From assembly GCA_003218935.1 (NCBI GenBank), contig QHPA01000361.1, forward strand, positions 1 to 9,905: a DNA stretch of 9,905 nucleotides, given 5' to 3'. The notes under the pieces were generated by a model. That model was not told the origin of the DNA, made no database searches, and saw nothing but the letters and a program-made list of their open reading frames with translations. This stretch comes from Verrucomicrobiota bacterium (GTDB taxonomy: Bacteria > Verrucomicrobiota > Verrucomicrobiia > Limisphaerales > AV2). The position numbers and the translations under genes are program-made. This document shows positions 6,778 through 9,905 of the stretch, piece by piece. Positions within the stretch are counted from its first letter, which is position 1, and each line of letters starts with the position of its first letter.

Positions 6778-7569
6778 ATGAAACGCTCAGCGTTTACGCT
6801 GCTGGAATTGCTCGTGGTCGCGGCCATCGTGGCGCTCCTGTCCGCTCTGGTGGCCGGCGGTGTGGCTCACGGCAAGATGGCAGCTCAACGGGTCGCGTGC
6901 ATGAACAACCTCAAACAATGGGGTTACGCGACGCACCTATATGCCGATGAACAGGAAGACATCTTGCCTCGCGAATCGGCGGTCGATGGCATCAATACCT
7001 GGGAAATGGCCAACATCCCTGTCAACCGTGATGTCTGGTACAATGCGCTAGCAGAGACACTGGGAGTCACGACCATGGCCCGATACTCCCAAACACCGTC
7101 CTCGCAGCACGAGTTCTACTCACGAGGAAACACGTTCCATTGTCCGGCAGCCCGTTTCTCGCCTGTCGCCGCCACCTACCCGAATTTTTCGTTGGCGATC
7201 AATTCGAAGCTCATGTTCGACTACGAAAAAGGGCCGCCCGGTGCGGTGGATGGCAGCGAGTCCAGGAGCCTCAGGCTCTGCGAAATCCAGGTGCCGGAAA
7301 AGACCGCGTTGTTTCTCGATGGCGGCGTTCCGGGCGAAGCAATGATTTGTCCTTTCCAGGCTGCCTACACCGGACAGCCCAAGGCTTATGCCAGCCAATT
7401 CCCCGGCCGTCACAAAAACGCGGGCAACATCCTGTTCGTTGCCGGACACGTCATGACGCTGCCGGGTAAAGAGGTTGTGGACATGAACCCCGACAGCGTT
7501 TATCGCGGCGGGGCCATTTACCCGCCGACAAAAGTAATTTGGCGCCATGACCCAACCCTGGTCCCATGA
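6778..7569 (+). CDS. Prepilin-like protein with degenerate H-X9-DG motif
   Basis: This 263-residue protein starts with a type IV prepilin/pseudopilin leader: MKRSAFTLLELLVVAAIVAL has the K-R leader, the cleavage context before FTLLE with the essential glutamate, and a hydrophobic helix. The following MNNLKQWGYATHLYADE is typical of the large type II secretion pseudopilin-like families of Verrucomicrobia and Planctomycetes. Near the C-terminus H212-KNAGNILFV-A222-G223 is the H-X9-DG motif with Ala for Asp. It is expected to be processed by a prepilin peptidase and held at the inner membrane or in a surface fibre; its specific role is unknown. A GGGGA Shine-Dalgarno (6769-6773) lies four bases before ATG, and only 12 bases separate it from the sensor stop, so cotranscription is likely. 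This places it with the sigma/kinase signalling genes, possibly as an envelope partner or target. Confidence 0.88.
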   Translation: MKRSAFTLLELLVVAAIVALLSALVAGGVAHGKMAAQRVACMNNLKQWGYATHLYADEQEDILPRESAVDGINTWEMANIPVNRDVWYNALAETLGVTTMARYSQTPSSQHEFYSRGNTFHCPAARFSPVAATYPNFSLAINSKLMFDYEKGPPGAVDGSESRSLRLCEIQVPEKTALFLDGGVPGEAMICPFQAAYTGQPKAYASQFPGRHKNAGNILFVAGHVMTLPGKEVVDMNPDSVYRGGAIYPPTKVIWRHDPTLVP

Positions 7570-7853
7570 CCGGCCGTGAACAGTCCAATTTCAGTAGCAG
7601 CCGAAGTAACGAGGCTGCGATTTGCTTGGAAAACGAATTTAACTCACGAGTCGGTGTGTAACCTTTCGGACGGTTTCCTTTTGTACTTGATGAGGGCACC
7701 AGGCCGCTCCTCAATGTGGTAAGCCGGCATGGAATGGATTAAGAATCAAATGGGAATGCTTCGGTCGAACAGTAGAGGGTTTTCAGGCGATCGCTCCGTC
7801 CTAACAGGTGGCGCCGGGATTTTTGGCCAATGTCAATCAGATGGGAGGACGTG
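7570..7853. other. Intergenic spacer, no gene or clear terminator
   Basis: These 284 bases are less GC-rich than the flanking genes. I find no convincing coding frame, stem-loop followed by T-residues, or good -35/-10 pair. The only clear signal is the ribosome-binding site at its right end. Confidence 0.5.
7843..7848 (+). promoter_or_regulatory. Strong Shine-Dalgarno GGGAGG that decides the start at 7854
   Basis: GGGAGG lies five bases before ATG 7854. The in-frame ATG at 7830 has no such site, and starting there would put eight extra residues (MSIRWEDV) before a good signal peptide. Confidence 0.8.
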
Positions 7854-8615
7854 ATGCGGAGTTGCCGAGTCATCTGGTTGGCAGTCCTCTCGCTGTCTGT
7901 GCTATCCATTCGTTCCTCTCGCGCGCAAGGCGGACCCACGAGCGGATTATATCAAATCATTTCGGGCCACTCCACGGAGTGTTGCGGGATAGCCGGGGAA
8001 ATCAGTTACCCTCTGCCCAACCCCGCTCTGGGGTTTGTCGAATTGACAGTTGATCCTGAGCAGAACGTCGCCCGGATGACCTTTCTGGGTCAGGACACGC
8101 ACAGTATTTTTAGCATCGCTCCGGATGGACCCCGCAGCGGATTCACTTTCATGTTCACCAACGGGATGATTTTTGCAGATCACATTCAATTTGGGGAGCG
8201 CATGCCGCCGCCCGGTCCGTCGTCCGGTGAGCCCTATTTCAACTATAGCGTCAGCAACTCCATGGAGGTATTGCGGATCGACGGCATGGTCATCACGCCG
8301 TGCCCTGGTTGTGCGGATTTCTTCACTCAATTCGAACATACTAATGTGGTGGCCGTTTTGATGCCCAGCGCAGTGAAACCGCGGCTCAGCCTGCCGTCGG
8401 TTTCAACGGACGGTATTTTTCGATTCACTATTTTCGATGGACGATCGGGACAGACCAACGTCGTTGAAGCGTCAACCGATCTGTTCACATGGACCCCAGT
8501 TAGCACTAACGTCTTCCCGCCTACTGCATGTCCAGTCTGTCCTTTCATTGAGTTTGGCGATCCTGCGAGTACCAACTTCATCCAGCGCTTTTATCGAGCC
8601 TTCTCCATGCCTTGA
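7854..8615 (+). CDS. Exported protein of unknown function with paired cysteines
   Basis: This 253-residue protein begins with a signal peptide: MRSCR, a hydrophobic core (about 6-19), then a probable cut after SSRA (residue 24). I do not recognise the family of its middle part. Apart from Cys4 in the signal, cysteines occur only in close pairs: C43-C44, C150-PG-C153 and C226-PV-C229. They suggest disulfides or metal binding in an oxidising compartment. The last third (FTIFDGRSGQTNVVEASTDLF to the end, RFYRAFSMP) resembles the C-terminal beta-sandwich common in exported verrucomicrobial proteins, with its 'ASTDL..W' and 'RFYRA' signatures. The start is set by the GGGAGG at 7843-7848. It follows the prepilin-like gene after 284 bases, so it is probably a separate transcription unit; the next gene begins 64 bases downstream. 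Confidence 0.8.
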   Translation: MRSCRVIWLAVLSLSVLSIRSSRAQGGPTSGLYQIISGHSTECCGIAGEISYPLPNPALGFVELTVDPEQNVARMTFLGQDTHSIFSIAPDGPRSGFTFMFTNGMIFADHIQFGERMPPPGPSSGEPYFNYSVSNSMEVLRIDGMVITPCPGCADFFTQFEHTNVVAVLMPSAVKPRLSLPSVSTDGIFRFTIFDGRSGQTNVVEASTDLFTWTPVSTNVFPPTACPVCPFIEFGDPASTNFIQRFYRAFSMP

Positions 8616-8679
8616 CAGCATTTGAATGAAGTCAAAATCTGAAAGACAGCCACCGTTTGACCCAAACTGACCATCGCGT

Positions 8680-9905
8680 ATGAAAACACCGAGCTGGCTC
8701 ATCTGCTTGACCGCACTGTTCTGCGTCCCGGCCGCGCGGGCGGCGATTGTTCCAGCTACGGATGACCAGGAAGAACCGTCCGTCGTGGCCAATGGAAACG
8801 GTTACTTTGTAGTTTGGGCGGACAAAAGGACCTATAGCTCGACCGAATACGACATCTACGGCGCGCGGGTGAACGCCACCGGCGAGGTGCTCGATCCGAC
8901 TGGAATCCCCATCTGCACCGACCCAGGTCGTCAGACCTCGCCCCGAGTCGCGTTCGACGGCGAGCGCTATCTCGTGGTCTGGGAGGATGACCGCGAGAGC
9001 ACGACCGATTACCAGCTTTACCAGATTTATGGCGCCCGCGTCAGCACCACCGGCACGGTGCTCGATGCTAATGGATTCAAGATCACCACCAACCGTGTCA
9101 GCCGCCTGGGCCCGGCGGCCGCCTCGGATGGCCACGGCTTTTTTGTGGCTTGGGAAGATTGGCAACGCACGGACGGCGCGATTGCGGATGTTTACGGTTC
9201 AGTTGTTTCATCGGAGGGGATTGTGGCCAACCCCGATGGGATTGCGCTGGTGTTGGGGGCAGGTTGGCAGGTGCAGCCGCGCATTGCCTTCGCCAATGGC
9301 GAATATCTGATGACGTATCGGGATAACGGTCCCCTGGGCGGCCCTGACATCTGGGGGATTCGCGTCTCGACCGCCGGCCAACCGGTGTCGTCAGCGTTTC
9401 GCATCAGCAATTCAAACGATGAAGCCGGGGGCCGCTATGGCCTGGCTTCCAATGGACGGGACTGTTTCGTCGTCTGGGGGGACAACCGCGACTCGCCGTC
9501 AGGTTTCGGCTATCCGAAAATTTACGGCACATTGGTTCGCAGCAACGGCGTGGTGGTCAGCCCGAATGGAGTTCCCATCGCCACGACCTCGCTGTACCAG
9601 GAGCGGCCCAGGATTGCTTCGGACGGCAACGACTTCCTCGTGGTGTGGCAGGAATCGAATGACCCGCATGAAGAATTCACCGACCTTTACGCTGCGAAGC
9701 TTACTGGAGATGGAACCGTAGGTGCTCCGGCCAGAATCGCGGTAAACCTTGCGCCCGGCGTTCAATACAATCCTGATGTCGCGTTCACTGCGGGGAATTA
9801 TCTGGTGACCTGGCAGGACGGCCGCAGTTCACCAAATAATACCTACCCACTCGGCGCCTACGACATCTACGGCGCCTTGGTGAGCGGCCCGGGCGCCGTG
9901 ACCCC
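8680..9905 (+). CDS. Exported protein of ~55-residue beta-propeller-like repeats, cut by right edge
   Basis: From ATG 8680 the frame stays open to the window edge (408 complete codons). The signal peptide is MKTPSWLICL... with a probable cut after AARA (residue 21). The mature protein consists of tandem repeats of about 55 residues with the pattern 'P-x-(V/I)-A-x-(D/N)-G-x-x-(Y/F)-x-V-x-W-x-D ... D-(I/V)-Y-G-x-x-V-x-x-x-G'. The repeat tryptophans are at 46, 101, 158, (Tyr213), 266, 323 and 378, so six repeats are complete and a seventh is under way. The regular spacing suggests a secreted beta-propeller or solenoid, perhaps for adhesion or binding; no catalytic motif is visible. No good Shine-Dalgarno precedes the start. 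Only 64 bases separate it from the upstream exported-protein gene, so cotranscription is possible. The C-terminus, where a sorting or FN3-type domain might lie, is outside the window. Confidence 0.85.
   Translation, partial: MKTPSWLICLTALFCVPAARAAIVPATDDQEEPSVVANGNGYFVVWADKRTYSSTEYDIYGARVNATGEVLDPTGIPICTDPGRQTSPRVAFDGERYLVVWEDDRESTTDYQLYQIYGARVSTTGTVLDANGFKITTNRVSRLGPAAASDGHGFFVAWEDWQRTDGAIADVYGSVVSSEGIVANPDGIALVLGAGWQVQPRIAFANGEYLMTYRDNGPLGGPDIWGIRVSTAGQPVSSAFRISNSNDEAGGRYGLASNGRDCFVVWGDNRDSPSGFGYPKIYGTLVRSNGVVVSPNGVPIATTSLYQERPRIASDGNDFLVVWQESNDPHEEFTDLYAAKLTGDGTVGAPARIAVNLAPGVQYNPDVAFTAGNYLVTWQDGRSSPNNTYPLGAYDIYGALVSGPGAVT

Overview
The window looks like chromosomal DNA from a free-living Verrucomicrobiota, most likely a Limisphaerales/Pedosphaera-type lineage; a related PVC-group bacterium is possible. 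The clues are a planctomycete-type cytochrome/DUF1549 protein, an ECF sigma factor beside a zinc-ribbon Ser/Thr kinase, a prepilin-like protein with an H-X9-DG-type motif, exported proteins of the verrucomicrobial style (one ending in RFYRA), and GC-rich dispersed palindromes. No database search was possible, so the assignment rests on recognised family features.

Layout. (1) Positions 1-3019, minus strand: one very long open frame cut by the left edge. It encodes an exported multi-domain protein: a c-type cytochrome domain (CFACH), a seven-blade WD40 propeller, an Ig-like segment, a second cytochrome-like domain (CNAGSCH), another Ig-like segment and the start of DUF1549. Three unrelated dispersed-repeat types lie inside this frame and are translated, two of them at the join between the WD40 half and the Ig/DUF1549 half. 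(2) Positions 3020-3725: a gene-free divergent spacer with REP-like hairpins, including two inverted copies of a 49-base two-hairpin module, and a strong sigma-54-type -24/-12 match. (3) Positions 3726-7569, plus strand: a probable operon of an ECF sigma factor, a Ser/Thr kinase, a membrane-anchored PhnD-like binding protein and a prepilin-like protein. The kinase and binding protein look like halves of one receptor kinase separated by a frame change near 5572. (4) Positions 7854-8615: an exported protein with paired cysteines, started by a very good Shine-Dalgarno sequence. (5) Positions 8680 to the right edge: an exported protein built of about 55-residue beta-propeller-like repeats, cut by the window.

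How the genes may work together. The central cluster reads as a signalling unit. An extracytoplasmic binding domain would sense a small ligand, possibly an oxyanion or phosphonate-like compound. A cytosolic kinase would relay this, and the ECF sigma factor, which has no anti-sigma gene beside it, would be the output. A sigma-54 promoter upstream would make this a two-level sigma cascade. This is inference from gene order and family knowledge. The most noteworthy observations are the split receptor kinase, the in-frame repeats at a domain fusion, and the paired-hairpin module with compensatory changes.
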